From NCBI RefSeq assembly GCF_002135205.1, contig NZ_NEFZ01000013.1, positions 1 through 45,499 of the forward strand: a DNA stretch of 45,499 nucleotides, written 5' to 3'. This document shows positions 36,018 through 45,327 of this stretch, in pieces; the stretch's first letter is position 1, and each line of letters starts with the position of its first letter. The notes under the pieces were generated by a model. It did no database searches and had not been told where the DNA came from. It saw only the letters and a program-made list of their open reading frames with translations. This DNA is from Acinetobacter sp. ANC 4204 (lineage in GTDB: Bacteria; Pseudomonadota; Gammaproteobacteria; Pseudomonadales; Moraxellaceae). The position numbers and the translations under genes were made by a program.

Positions 36018-37718
36018 TTAGAAGGCGACACGTTTATAGTGACGATACTCTGGCTTCCAGAAGTTCTTTTCAATCGCGTGTTGCAATTGCTCATCACTAA
36101 TAATCGGGGCTACACCTGCATCCATCGCTGCTTTCGCAACCTTGAAAGCTATCAGCTTAGATACTTTTTGAATTTCATCAATCTCAGGTAACAAGTCTGC
36201 TTCAGGATTAACCAACATCGGTGAGCAATCTGCCAAAGCATTACTCGATGCAATCAGCATAGAATCCGTCACACGGGTTGCATTGGCCGCAATCACGCCC
36301 AGTCCAATGCCTGGGAAGATATACGAGTTATTGCACTGCGAAATATTATAAATTTTGCCTTGATAGTTGACTGGAGCAAAAGGACTACCTGTCGCAATCA
36401 AAGCCTTGCCGTCCGTCCAGTGAATAATATCTGCTGGCACAGCTTCGACACGCGAGGTTGGATTAGACAGTGGCAACACAATCGGACGCTCACAGTTCGA
36501 AGCCAAAGTACGAATCACTTCTTCAGTGAATAAGCCCGGCTGACCCGACACCCCAATCAACACGGTAGGTTTGGCATTTTTCACGACATCAAGCAGTGAA
36601 ATCACCTCTTCCGCATTTCCCCATTGCGCAATCACGTCTGGCTTTTGCGCCAATTTACGTTGGAAGTCGAGTAGATTCGGCTGATTTTCAGTGATTAAAC
36701 CAAAACGATCGACCATATACACGCGTGCACGCGCTTCGGCATCAGTTAAACCTTCAACTTTCATCTGTGCAACGATTTGTTCAGCAATCCCACAGCCTGC
36801 TGAACCTGCACCTAAGAAGGCAACGGTTTGATCCTTGAGTTGTTTACCTGCCGCACGTGATGCAGCAATCAAACTGCCCACAGAAACGGCTGCCGTACCT
36901 TGAATATCATCATTAAAACAACAGATTGCATCACGATACTTATTCAGTAACGGCATGGCATTATTTTGCGCAAAATCTTCAAATTGAATCAGCGCTTTCG
37001 GCCAACGACGCTTGATCGCCGCAATCACTTCATCGACAAAAGCATAGTACTCATCACCACTGATGCGTGGTTGATTCCAACCCATATAAATCGGGTCATT
37101 CAATAACTGTTGATTATTGGTCCCGACATCGAGGGTAATTGGTAACGTATACGCTGGACTAATACCACCACACGCGGTATATAGCGATAATTTTCCAATC
37201 GGAATACCCATCCCGCCAATGCCTTGGTCGCCCAAGCCTAAAATACGCTCGCCATCGGTAATCACAATGACTTTGACATTTTTCTTGTTGATGTTATGCA
37301 AGATGTCATCAATATGCGCACGATCTGGATAGGAAATAAATGTGCCGCGATGGCGACGATAAATATCCGAGAAACGCTGACAGGCCTCACCCACCGTTGG
37401 AGTATAGATGATCGGCATCATCTCACTTAAATGGTTTTCAATGAGGTGATAGAACAAGGTTTCGTTGGTGTCTTGAATATTACGCAAGTAAATGTGCTTA
37501 TTGATCGCATCATTAAAAGCACAGTACTGTTGATAAGAACGCTGACTTTGTTCTTCAATGCTTTCTTCAACATGCGGAATTAGACCATGCAAGTTGAAGC
37601 GAGTGCGCTCTTCTTCCGTAAATGCGGATCCTTTATTTAACAGCGGCAACTCAAGTAAAGTATTGCCCGCATAAGGGATGTATAAGGGTTGTTTTGTCTT
37701 TAAATATTCTGTCGTCAT
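36018..37718 (-). CDS. maeA: NAD-dependent malic enzyme
   Basis: 566 residues, cytosolic. Oxidatively decarboxylates malate to pyruvate, linking the TCA cycle to gluconeogenic precursors. Malic-enzyme motifs include [42 protein letters not shown] and the NAD-binding [14 protein letters not shown]. Length fits the large NAD-type (SfcA/MaeA) rather than the longer NADP-type with a phosphotransacetylase tail. It stands alone, with a strong terminator downstream. Confidence 0.94.
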   Translation of the reverse strand: MTTEYLKTKQPLYIPYAGNTLLELPLLNKGSAFTEEERTRFNLHGLIPHVEESIEEQSQRSYQQYCAFNDAINKHIYLRNIQDTNETLFYHLIENHLSEMMPIIYTPTVGEACQRFSDIYRRHRGTFISYPDRAHIDDILHNINKKNVKVIVITDGERILGLGDQGIGGMGIPIGKLSLYTACGGISPAYTLPITLDVGTNNQQLLNDPIYMGWNQPRISGDEYYAFVDEVIAAIKRRWPKALIQFEDFAQNNAMPLLNKYRDAICCFNDDIQGTAAVSVGSLIAASRAAGKQLKDQTVAFLGAGSAGCGIAEQIVAQMKVEGLTDAEARARVYMVDRFGLITENQPNLLDFQRKLAQKPDVIAQWGNAEEVISLLDVVKNAKPTVLIGVSGQPGLFTEEVIRTLASNCERPIVLPLSNPTSRVEAVPADIIHWTDGKALIATGSPFAPVNYQGKIYNISQCNNSYIFPGIGLGVIAANATRVTDSMLIASSNALADCSPMLVNPEADLLPEIDEIQKVSKLIAFKVAKAAMDAGVAPIISDEQLQHAIEKNFWKPEYRHYKRVAF

Positions 37719-37992
37719 TACCTATCTCGTTATACATAGATTTAGATGAACCTATGGGAGAATCTGTACATCTATTTCGGCTACTAGCTTAGCGCCATTT
37801 ACTCATGTTTTGATATTTATAAGCGTGATGCAATTATCAAAGCGATTTAGTCTGAAAATAAAAATACTGAGTCATACAACTAAATATAGGGACTGAAACA
37901 GACTTTTCGCAAAATTCAAAATGGATAAAAATTGAACTTCACCATTACACAAGCTAAGCTAGCGCCTTTCGTAGTTCTCTATCCGCAAAAAA

Positions 37993-38595
37993 ATGACAAT
38001 AAAAAAATTAATGCTCTTGTTTAGCCTCATAAGCGTTGTTACCGCTCAACTGACCGCTTGCCAATCTGTCTCTAAGGCTCAAAATACCGTGAGTCATAAA
38101 ATTACAGGGCTATTGGGTAATCACGAGAAACTGCCTGAAATTGATCAAAAAGGCATTGTCGATATCAGTAAAGCCACCATCGAGCAATATGAGCAACTCA
38201 GTGCCAATTTACCCTTGAACCAATGGGTCTATTTGGAGAATGAAAAACAAGACATTTATCAACTACAAAACAAATCGACCGAAGGCTTTGTGCTCTCACT
38301 GCGTCTGAATTGTAAAATCAGCAGTCATCCGCCTACGTTTGAGCTTCAAGATGCGCAAGGTAAACGTATTTTATATGGTTATAATAAAGAAGCAGGACAG
38401 ATTCAGTTTTTACTCGACAACAAAAACTACGGCAATCCCTTTGATCCATTTCAACACCAAACCCTGAGTCGTTTTCAACAACAGCTTGCCAGTGCCCAAG
38501 TGATTAAGCTCTTTCATGCAGGCAAACTGTATCGTTTTCAAAACCAAAATGCGGCACTACTCAGCAAACCTGTCTCATGCCGTGAAAATAGCTAA
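37993..38595 (+). CDS. predicted lipoprotein of unknown function
   Basis: 200 residues. The signal peptide (MTIKKLMLLFSLISVVTAQ) ends in lipobox LTAC. The mature part has no recognised domain; it contains one internal Cys, NQWVYLENEKQDIYQLQN near the middle and many Gln. It converges on the DUF2798 gene with 8 bases between their stop codons. The 274-base region before it (37719-37992) contains no gene that I can see. Confidence 0.6.
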   Translation: MTIKKLMLLFSLISVVTAQLTACQSVSKAQNTVSHKITGLLGNHEKLPEIDQKGIVDISKATIEQYEQLSANLPLNQWVYLENEKQDIYQLQNKSTEGFVLSLRLNCKISSHPPTFELQDAQGKRILYGYNKEAGQIQFLLDNKNYGNPFDPFQHQTLSRFQQQLASAQVIKLFHAGKLYRFQNQNAALLSKPVSCRENS

Positions 38596-38603
38596 AATGA
38601 AGG

Positions 38604-38888
38604 TTATTTGGGTGGGTTCAGATGTGACATATCGACAAACACACCAGTCAAACGGCGCACAATCGGCAGTACAATGAGCACGACAGGATAGGCCACCACC
38701 CAAGACATCATCCATGCAGACAGCCAAACCTGTAGAAAGTTGTCCACCCAGCCCAAATTACGCCACAGATTGATCATCGAAATAATGCCACTCATAAAAA
38801 ATGAGATAAAAAACGGCAAAATAAACATGGCGTATTTTGCGGGTAACTTGGGAATATTGCCAATGATCATGGGGCGCTGTTCAGACAC
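38604..38888 (-). CDS. DUF2798 membrane protein
   Basis: 94 residues with two hydrophobic helices (about 20-45 and 55-80). The family fits the pattern FILPFFISFFMSGIISMINL followed by WLSAWMMSWVVAYPVVLIV. Function is not established. A single gene, converging on the lipoprotein gene. The 177 bases to argS hold the divergent promoters, which I cannot define exactly. Confidence 0.75.
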   Translation of the reverse strand: MSEQRPMIIGNIPKLPAKYAMFILPFFISFFMSGIISMINLWRNLGWVDNFLQVWLSAWMMSWVVAYPVVLIVLPIVRRLTGVFVDMSHLNPPK

Positions 38889-39065
38889 GTTTCATCCTTA
38901 AAAACATGAGTTTTGGTTTTGATCATACTGCACTTTTCATCTTTGTTGCAGTGCAATCGTTAGCAGTTAGTGCGCATTTTTTATTCTATAAAAATGGATT
39001 CACCTAAAGACGCCGAAATTTGCTATATTTAGCGTTTTTCTGCGACATTAAATTTTCGACTGAAT

Positions 39066-40871
39066 ATGAACACGGCAATCCAAGCAGCTCTCGAGCACGC
39101 AGTGCAAAACCTTCAAGCTGAAGGCGTCCTTCCAGCAGACTGGAATAACAGCAGTAATTTGACGCGTACCAAAGACCGAAGCCACGGTGACTTTGCGTCC
39201 AATATCGCGATGATTGCCTCTAAAGCTGCGGGGATGAAGCCACGTGATTTAGCCGAAAAAATTCTTGTTGCGTTGCCTGAAGTGGCAGACATCAGCAAAG
39301 CAGAAATCGCAGGCCCTGGCTTTATTAACTTCTTTTTAAATGCTGACCAACGTTTTGCTGTACTTGAGCAAATTCAAGCGCAAGGCAAGCAATTTGGTCG
39401 CACTCAAGCCAATGCTGCGAAAAAAATCCAAGTAGAATTCGTTTCTGCCAATCCAACTTCAAGCCTGCATGTCGGTCATGGCCGTGGCGCAGCGTACGGG
39501 ATGACCGTTGCAACCTTGCTTGAAGCAACAGGTGCAACGGTAGACCGTGAATATTATGTGAATGATGCAGGCCGTCAAATGGACATCCTTGCAACATCTA
39601 CCTATTTACGCTACCTCGAATTAACAGGTCAGGAACTGGTTTTCCCTAAAAATGCCTATCAAGGCGATTATGTTAAAGAAATCGCGCAAAGCATTATTGA
39701 TGCTGATGGTGATGCCTACGTTCGACCAGTGGCTGACGTCTATAAGGATGTTCCTGAAGATGTACAATATGCAGAAGAGCTCGATGCTGAAGGCAATAAA
39801 GTTGTCCTTTCAGGCGACAAAGAAAAACATATTGATGGTTTAATCGCCAATTCACAGCAACTCATTGGTACCGGCTACCGTGTATTCCACCAAGCAGCAC
39901 TCCATGCCATCCTAGATGACATTAAAGATGACTTAGGTGAGTTTGGCGTAACCTTTAACCAATGGTTCAGCGAAGCATCACTCACGGATAAAATTGATGA
40001 AGCGTTAGCCACTTTAGAACAACGTGGTTTCTTATACGAAAAAGACGGCAATATTTGGTTCAAATCAACTGAATTTGGCGATGAAAAAGACCGTGTTGTG
40101 AAGCGTCGTAATGGGCAAACCACTTATTTTGCTTCTGACATCGCTTATCACCTCAACAAATTACAACGTGGCTATACCGACCTGATTGATATTTGGGGTT
40201 CAGATCACCACGGCTATATTTCACGGGTTAAAGCCGCGATTGATGCAATGGGCTATGACTCGAAAAAACTCACCGTTCTATTGGTTCAGTTCGTCAGCTT
40301 ATGGCGTGGTGGTGAGATGGTACAAATGTCATCTCGTTCGGGTCAGTTCGTGACTTTACGTGACCTACGTAAAGAAGTGGGCAACGATGCTGCGCGTTTC
40401 TACTACGTGATGCGTAAGTCCGAGCAACACATTGACTTTGACTTAGACCTTGCGGTTTCACAAAGCAAAGACAATGCGGTGTACTACATCCAATATGCGC
40501 ACGCACGTGTCAATCGTATGGTCGATGTGAAAGCCCCTGAAAAAGGCATTCCTTTTGATCGTAGCAAAACGGCTGATTACGATGCGACCTTATTAACGCT
40601 TGACGCTGAAACTGAAATTCTGGCTAAACTTGCAGCCTATCCTGAAATTGTGCTTCGTGCTGCAAATAGCTATGAACCACACCAAGTGGGCAACTATTTG
40701 AAAGAACTCGCAGCATTATTCCATGGTTGGTATAACTTGGATAATACAAGAATTATCGACGAACAGAATGTTGCCCTTTCGCAAGCCCGTTTATTACTTT
40801 CAATAAACGTACAACAAGTTTTGCGTAATGGTTTAGAGTTACTGGGTGTGTCTGCACCTGAAACCATGTAA
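39066..40871 (+). CDS. argS: arginyl-tRNA synthetase
   Basis: 601 residues, class I aminoacyl-tRNA synthetase that charges tRNA-Arg. The HIGH-like motif is HVGHG (about 139-143), the Arg-tRNA-recognising Add1 domain spans the first 110 residues, and the anticodon-binding helices carry the conserved NYLKELAALFHGWYN. The C terminus ends APETM, as is usual. Its stop codon lies inside the structured repeat array at 40863-41112. Confidence 0.97.
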   Translation: MNTAIQAALEHAVQNLQAEGVLPADWNNSSNLTRTKDRSHGDFASNIAMIASKAAGMKPRDLAEKILVALPEVADISKAEIAGPGFINFFLNADQRFAVLEQIQAQGKQFGRTQANAAKKIQVEFVSANPTSSLHVGHGRGAAYGMTVATLLEATGATVDREYYVNDAGRQMDILATSTYLRYLELTGQELVFPKNAYQGDYVKEIAQSIIDADGDAYVRPVADVYKDVPEDVQYAEELDAEGNKVVLSGDKEKHIDGLIANSQQLIGTGYRVFHQAALHAILDDIKDDLGEFGVTFNQWFSEASLTDKIDEALATLEQRGFLYEKDGNIWFKSTEFGDEKDRVVKRRNGQTTYFASDIAYHLNKLQRGYTDLIDIWGSDHHGYISRVKAAIDAMGYDSKKLTVLLVQFVSLWRGGEMVQMSSRSGQFVTLRDLRKEVGNDAARFYYVMRKSEQHIDFDLDLAVSQSKDNAVYYIQYAHARVNRMVDVKAPEKGIPFDRSKTADYDATLLTLDAETEILAKLAAYPEIVLRAANSYEPHQVGNYLKELAALFHGWYNLDNTRIIDEQNVALSQARLLLSINVQQVLRNGLELLGVSAPETM

Positions 40872-41112
40872 TAAGTGAAGCAAAGCTTCACACATGGTTG
40901 CAAGACCGAAAGCTATGCTTGAGGTAGCGATGTAAAAAAGCAACGCTTTGCACATCGTCGCAAGACGAAGGGCTATGCCCGAAGTAACCATGTAATAAGT
41001 GAAGCAAAGCTTCACACATGGCTGCAAGACCGAAAGCTATGCTTGAGGTAACGATGTAAAAAGCAACGCTTTGCACATCGTCGCAAGATAATGGGCTATG
41101 CCCGAAGTAGCC
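40863..41112. repeat. ABAB array of structured ~62-bp repeats downstream of argS
   Basis: Two related subunits alternate: A (from ACCATG at 40863 and 40987) and B (from GATG at 40929 and 41053), giving a 124-bp period. Each has a stem near its start (CCATGT/ACATGG in A, CGATGT/ACATCG in B), a GGTT-GCAA-GACC or CGTC-GCAA-GACG hairpin with a GNRA loop, and a last hairpin (AAGC/GCTT in A, GGGC/GCCC in B). Bases differ between A and B but pairing is kept. The first unit overlaps the argS stop. Confidence 0.85.
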
Positions 41113-41133
41113 ATATCAACCCAGATGTATTGT

Positions 41134-41172
41134 TCGCTTTGTGAAACTTGAATTTTGCAAAGCGATTCTTTA
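41134..41172 (+). terminator. likely argS terminator
   Basis: TCGCTTTG (41134-41141) pairs with CAAAGCGA (41158-41165) around a 16-base loop, followed by TTCTTTATTTT. The loop is large, so strength is uncertain. Confidence 0.5.
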
Positions 41173-41273
41173 TTTTACGATGACGCCTCTTTTAATCCCT
41201 TGAGGCCAAGTATTAAAATAAAGAAAAGAATGGGCCAGTCCCTCATATTGATTAGAAGAAAAGAGGTTTCCAC

Positions 41274-41876
41274 GTGTTTGGAAAAACGCAGCGCGGTGTA
41301 TCTGAAAGACCGAACAAACCCAAAAAGCCACTGATTCCAGCTTGGCTCGGTACACTTGTGGTCATTTTAATCGTGCTCTGTTTTGCTGTAGCACTGTTAC
41401 TGTGGAAGCCTTGGGCGCCAGTGAAGCCGAAAGGTCAAATCACCTCGGAACATTATCAAGAAGAAACCAATAAAGACTACCGTTTCTACGACTTACTGCC
41501 ACAGCAGCAAGTGACTCCGATTCCAGATCAAGCCATTCCTGAAACTAAAGACAATCCAAGCACTGTGGTGATTGTTGAAGCACCTGCTGCCGAAGAAAGC
41601 ACCCCTGCTGAACCGGGTTTAACCGAAGCAGCACCAACACCGCAAGCACCAAGCTTTATTTTGCAAGTGCGTAGCTACCCTGACCCAGACAGTGCAGATG
41701 CACGTCGTGCAGAAATTATCTTAAATGGTCTCTCTGCCGATGTCGTCAAAACCGTTGAAGGTGGGCAAACATGGTATCGCGTGATTTCAGGGCCATATGA
41801 CTCGCAAGAAGCTGCGGTGATTGCACAGCAAACCCTACAACATAGCGGGATTGATTCGATTGTGGTCAAACGCTAA
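41274..41876 (+). CDS. SPOR-domain protein, FtsN-like
   Basis: 200 residues. A short basic cytoplasmic tail, one membrane helix (about 24-46: LVVILIVLCFAVALLLW), a Pro/Glu/Thr-rich periplasmic linker (about 50-122), and a C-terminal SPOR domain (about 126-200; SFILQVRSYPDPDSADAR and WYRVISGPYDSQEAA) that binds denuded septal glycan. argS followed by a SPOR protein is the usual place of ftsN in gammaproteobacteria, so a division role is likely. GTG start, with GAGG 8 bases ahead. Confidence 0.85.
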   Translation: MFGKTQRGVSERPNKPKKPLIPAWLGTLVVILIVLCFAVALLLWKPWAPVKPKGQITSEHYQEETNKDYRFYDLLPQQQVTPIPDQAIPETKDNPSTVVIVEAPAAEESTPAEPGLTEAAPTPQAPSFILQVRSYPDPDSADARRAEIILNGLSADVVKTVEGGQTWYRVISGPYDSQEAAVIAQQTLQHSGIDSIVVKR

Positions 41877-41882
41877 AAAAAT

Positions 41883-41908
41883 AAAAGGATGCCGAGGCAT
41901 CCTTTTTT
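41883..41908. terminator. terminator between the SPOR gene and the hydrolase gene
   Basis: AAAAGGATGCC (41883-41893) pairs with GGCATCCTTTT (41896-41906) and six T residues follow. It serves the rightward gene; flanking A residues allow it to work for the leftward gene too. Confidence 0.85.
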
Positions 41909-42524
41909 ATACCCTGAGTTTGGTGAGAAAACGCTGAATCAATTGCGCAACATGCTCCGCATGTACATAAGCCAAATCATGTTGCCCCTGTGACACGATA
42001 TACAATTCAGCATGTGGTATTTGACGGTGTAAGGCCTGCCCCACTACAACAGGACTAATCGGATCTGCATCGCCCCAAATCAGCAGAACTGGGCACTGGA
42101 TACGCTCCAGACTGTCCGTCAAATCAGACTGATGCTGAACAAACCAATCGGGAACAGTAAAGTTCTGTTGATAATCCTCTCTCCAATCCGCCACCTGAAA
42201 AGGACTTAAATCAATACCGCCTGAGGTTGCCACAAGTACCAAAGCCTGTACCTGCTCAGGTTTTTGTAAGGCAGCTTGCACTGCAAAAATGCCACCCATA
42301 GATTGTGCAATGACCACAGAAGGCTGTTGAATTTGATTCAATACATAGTCTTGTAAGCCCTCAAAACTCTGCACATTCACATCATCCGGATAGCCACCAA
42401 AGCTCGGATAAGCGACGACCATGCTTGAATTGTCCTCTGGGAGGCGCTGTATGACAGGTTGCCAAAATGCCGTATTACCCGATGCACCGGGCAAAAAAAT
42501 CAGGTTCAAACCATCACCCACCAC
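41907..42524 (-). CDS. alpha/beta hydrolase
   Basis: 205 residues. Nucleophile Ser in AQSMGG (about 74), acid in WGDADPISP (about 151) and His in GQHDLAY (about 179) make a full triad. The substrate is unknown. It starts at a GTG that overlaps the TAG of the GST gene by one base (TAGTG), so its translation is probably coupled to the GST. Confidence 0.82.
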   Translation of the reverse strand: MVGDGLNLIFLPGASGNTAFWQPVIQRLPEDNSSMVVAYPSFGGYPDDVNVQSFEGLQDYVLNQIQQPSVVIAQSMGGIFAVQAALQKPEQVQALVLVATSGGIDLSPFQVADWREDYQQNFTVPDWFVQHQSDLTDSLERIQCPVLLIWGDADPISPVVVGQALHRQIPHAELYIVSQGQHDLAYVHAEHVAQLIQRFLTKLRV

Positions 42525-43165
42525 TATAACCCACTGAGTTCTTTGGCTTTTTTAAAGGCTGGGCGTTGCTGAATACGCTGTGCATAAGCAACCATTTGAG
42601 GATTATGGGCTTTGACTCGCTCTTGCATCGCCACCACAGGAAAGCTCATTTGAATATCGGCAAAAGAAAAATCACCTGCAAAATATTCATGTTGAGATAA
42701 ATAATTTTCTAAATATGCACTATGCTCTTTCAAGCGTGGATTAATAAAGCTGCCTTTCACCCCATCACAAATTTTATTGGCAATCGGCTTAATTAGAAAG
42801 GGAACATGTTTCGGTACATTGGTCATCACCAAGGTCATGACCAAATAGGGCATCAACGACCCTTCGGCATAATGCATCCAGTAGTTGTATTGCATTAAGT
42901 CCTTTGGATTTTGCGGTTTAAACCTATGCGCCGTATCGTAAGTGGCTTGCAGATATTCTAAAATCACCGCAGATTCTGCTATGACCAAATCACCATCAGT
43001 CAAAACGGGGGCTTTGCCTAAGGGATGAATGTCTTTTAACTCAGGTGGCGCAGCATAAGTCGGCAGCCGTTTATAAAACTTCACCTCATACTCCAACCCT
43101 AACTCTTCCAAAGCCCATAAAATGCGTAAAGAACGTGAATGTTCCAAATGGTGCAGAGTGATCAT
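42524..43165 (-). CDS. glutathione S-transferase
   Basis: 213 residues. An N-terminal thioredoxin-like domain (HHLEHSRSLRILWALEELGL; the conserved Ser/Arg of the SRS segment fit an active Ser) and a helical C-terminal domain (about 90-213). The sequence KAPVLTDGDLVIAESAVILEY carries the cis-Pro and Glu-Ser motif that holds glutathione. It conjugates electrophiles to glutathione. Co-transcribed with the alpha/beta hydrolase. Confidence 0.9.
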   Translation of the reverse strand: MITLHHLEHSRSLRILWALEELGLEYEVKFYKRLPTYAAPPELKDIHPLGKAPVLTDGDLVIAESAVILEYLQATYDTAHRFKPQNPKDLMQYNYWMHYAEGSLMPYLVMTLVMTNVPKHVPFLIKPIANKICDGVKGSFINPRLKEHSAYLENYLSQHEYFAGDFSFADIQMSFPVVAMQERVKAHNPQMVAYAQRIQQRPAFKKAKELSGL

Positions 43166-43295
43166 TGTTTTGCCTTTTGTTTTAATTGAAATCTAGCACT
43201 CACTTTACGCGAAAATTTGGATTTTGCACCTGTAGATGTACATGAATCTGCAGTCGTACAAAATCCTTTACTGCCTCTAAAAACAGCCAAGTGAC

Positions 43296-43694
43296 TTAAA
43301 CGATTGAGGTTTCAATCTCAACAGAACGTAATAAAGTTTTAGTAACTGGTGTTTTTTGACAGATATCTAAGATTTTTTGGCGTGCTTCTTCTGTCAATGT
43401 TTGCTCAAACGACAAACGACGACTAATCCATTCTCGGCCTTCTTTATTGGCATTAAAGTCTGCTTCGACACTAAAAGCCCCCCACTCGATCCCTTTATGC
43501 TGTGCATACATCCTTAGGGTAATCATGGTGCAGGAAATCAAGCCTGTACAAATAAAGTCATAAGGTGCAGGGCCTTTGTCCTGACCGCCAAAAGACGCTG
43601 GTTTATCGGTAATGAATTGATGTCGCCCACTACTTACTTCACCAGACCATGCTTCGACGCATGTTTTCACTTCTGCATTCGCAATGATTGCCAT
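43296..43694 (-). CDS. OsmC-family peroxidase-like protein
   Basis: 132 residues. Two Cys residues placed as in OsmC/Ohr proteins: one in ISCTMITLRMYAQ (about residue 54) and one in ILDICQKTPV (about 115). Such proteins detoxify organic peroxides, with a dithiol reductant. The N terminus includes the WSGEVSSGRHQF strand that is usual in this branch (YhfA-like). A single gene in a row of leftward detoxification genes. Confidence 0.85.
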   Translation of the reverse strand: MAIIANAEVKTCVEAWSGEVSSGRHQFITDKPASFGGQDKGPAPYDFICTGLISCTMITLRMYAQHKGIEWGAFSVEADFNANKEGREWISRRLSFEQTLTEEARQKILDICQKTPVTKTLLRSVEIETSIV

Positions 43695-43795
43695 TTTTTT
43701 ATTATCCTATTTTTCATTTATCTTTTTTGAATAGGTTTCAAGTACTGAAACTGTCCACCTATGCTGTTGTTGAACGATTTTTCGCAGTATTCCTC

Positions 43796-44755
43796 TTATT
43801 TTGAAGCGCGCATTTGGTCTGGAAATGCTGGTGCTTCCAAACGCGGGCCTTCATAGTCTGGAATTGAGCCAAAACGTTCATCTTGTGCAATCCACTGATC
43901 ACGTGCAATTTTCAATTCTTCTTGAGTACGCCCAACAAAATTCCACCACAGTAGAATTGGACTTTCAAACGGCTCACCACCTAACAGTAACAAGCGACTA
44001 CCCGCATGAATTTCAATTTCAATCGTGCTTACACCCTGCTCGAGCACCACCATATTGTCTTCACTCAGTTCGTGCCCATTGACCGTAGCCGTTCCTTCTA
44101 AAGCCATAAATCCATATTCAAAGTTTGGATTGAGCGTTAAACGGGTCTTGGTGCTTTCTGCTGCACTTAAGTCCACCCCTAACAGCTCGGTATAGACACT
44201 CACAGGTGAGGTGGTATTTAAAAACTCTCCGACCAATACGGTAAATGCTACCCCATCTTTTTCCACCACTGGCAGTTCTGGATAGTGATCGAAACGGGGT
44301 TCAACAGCAATTTGTGCATCGGGCAATGCAATCCACAACTGTGCCGCATGCATTTTGGTTTCTGTATCTGGTGCGACTTCCGTATGGGAAATTCCATGTC
44401 CTGCGGTCATGAGGTTGACCTGTTTTGGACGAATCAGTTGTTTGCTGCCCAAACTGTCGGTATGCATCATGGTGCCTTCAATCATCCATGTAAAAGTTTG
44501 CAAACCAATATGTGGATGTGGACCAACATCTAAACCGTCCCCTTGTGGGAAAGTTACAGGGCCAGCGTGATCTAAGAAACACCATGCGCCAATCATTCGT
44601 TTATGGCGACTTGGTAGTGCACGCTTGATGACCGTCCCTTGGCCGATTTCAGCACTTCTCAGTGGAAACTCTTGAATGAATTGATTTACGTATTTTTCAC
44701 AGTCATCCGAATGCGAAAGTTCAGTATAATTATTATTCGTCATGTGCTTACTCAT
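43796..44755 (-). CDS. pirin family protein
   Basis: 319 residues, a double cupin. The metal-binding His residues lie in DVGPHPHIGLQTFTWMIEG and GHGISHTE; the KRALPSRHKRMIGAWCFLDH opening is the N-terminal pirin signature. Bacterial pirins include quercetinase-like enzymes and metabolic regulators. GGA lies 6 bases before ATG 44755; a later ATG is less supported. Last gene of the leftward group. Confidence 0.9.
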   Translation of the reverse strand: MSKHMTNNNYTELSHSDDCEKYVNQFIQEFPLRSAEIGQGTVIKRALPSRHKRMIGAWCFLDHAGPVTFPQGDGLDVGPHPHIGLQTFTWMIEGTMMHTDSLGSKQLIRPKQVNLMTAGHGISHTEVAPDTETKMHAAQLWIALPDAQIAVEPRFDHYPELPVVEKDGVAFTVLVGEFLNTTSPVSVYTELLGVDLSAAESTKTRLTLNPNFEYGFMALEGTATVNGHELSEDNMVVLEQGVSTIEIEIHAGSRLLLLGGEPFESPILLWWNFVGRTQEELKIARDQWIAQDERFGSIPDYEGPRLEAPAFPDQMRASK

Positions 44756-45072
44756 TACAGATCCATATGTCCTAGATCATAACAAGCAGATTCCCAACTG
44801 CACATACCTAAAAATAGAATGCTGATTCTTAAACATGGGACAATATCTTGTATTTTCAAAACTTAAGTAAAAGGCAATGCGTGGATGTAAAAATGTTGTT
44901 ACATCTTTATAAGGTGTGTTTTTGCTCTGCTGGAGTGATTTAGGAATCATGAAAGGTTGTACATTTTAGCCTAATTGAGAAGTTTTCTTCATCAAAACGA
45001 TCTTTTCCGAGCATTTAAACCTATAGAAAAAAGATATACAATTAAATCACTTACAACTAAAATTTTTCCTTA
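44756..45072. other. intergenic stretch with one short hairpin
   Basis: 317 bases without a gene. It contains GATGTAA/TTACATC (44884-44890, 44899-44905) and AT-rich DNA that probably includes the pirin promoter (leftward). I see no other identifiable element. Confidence 0.5.
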
Positions 45073-45327
45073 ATGTTTAATAAAATTATCTATTCTGAAT
45101 TATCCCCTAGGCAAAAAGAAATTTATAATTTCCAGAAAATCTCGGCATATTTAGCAGACTACGGATTCAATTGTATAAAGTTATCAGATGATTGGAATGG
45201 TGCCGATTTTCTTGCATATCATTTAAATGGAAAAGACACCTTACGAATCCAGCTAAAAAGCCGCATTACAATTGATAAAAAGTATATAAATAAAAACTTA
45301 CATATAGCTTTTCCAATCTTAGATTAG
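45073..45327 (+). pseudogene. truncated PD-(D/E)XK-like protein, cut by an insertion sequence
   Basis: 84 residues in frame before a stop that lies inside the IS30 element. The residues NGADFLAYHLNGKDTLRIQL followed by KSR match the D...Q-x-K catalytic pattern of PD-(D/E)XK nucleases in its Asp/Gln/Lys variant, so it looks like the start of a nuclease-type protein (restriction-like). The natural C terminus is missing: the last codons (PILD) come from the insertion junction near 45315-45321. Confidence 0.5.

Noticed and set aside
40694..41076. Leftward open frames with repeated MQPCVKLCF-type peptides near the argS repeats
   Set aside because: They are the repeat units read through; the start codon, ribosome site and protein resemblance are lacking.
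40863..41112. CRISPR array
   Set aside because: Units of about 62 bp alternate without unique spacers, and the repeated parts fill the entire array; no cas genes are nearby.
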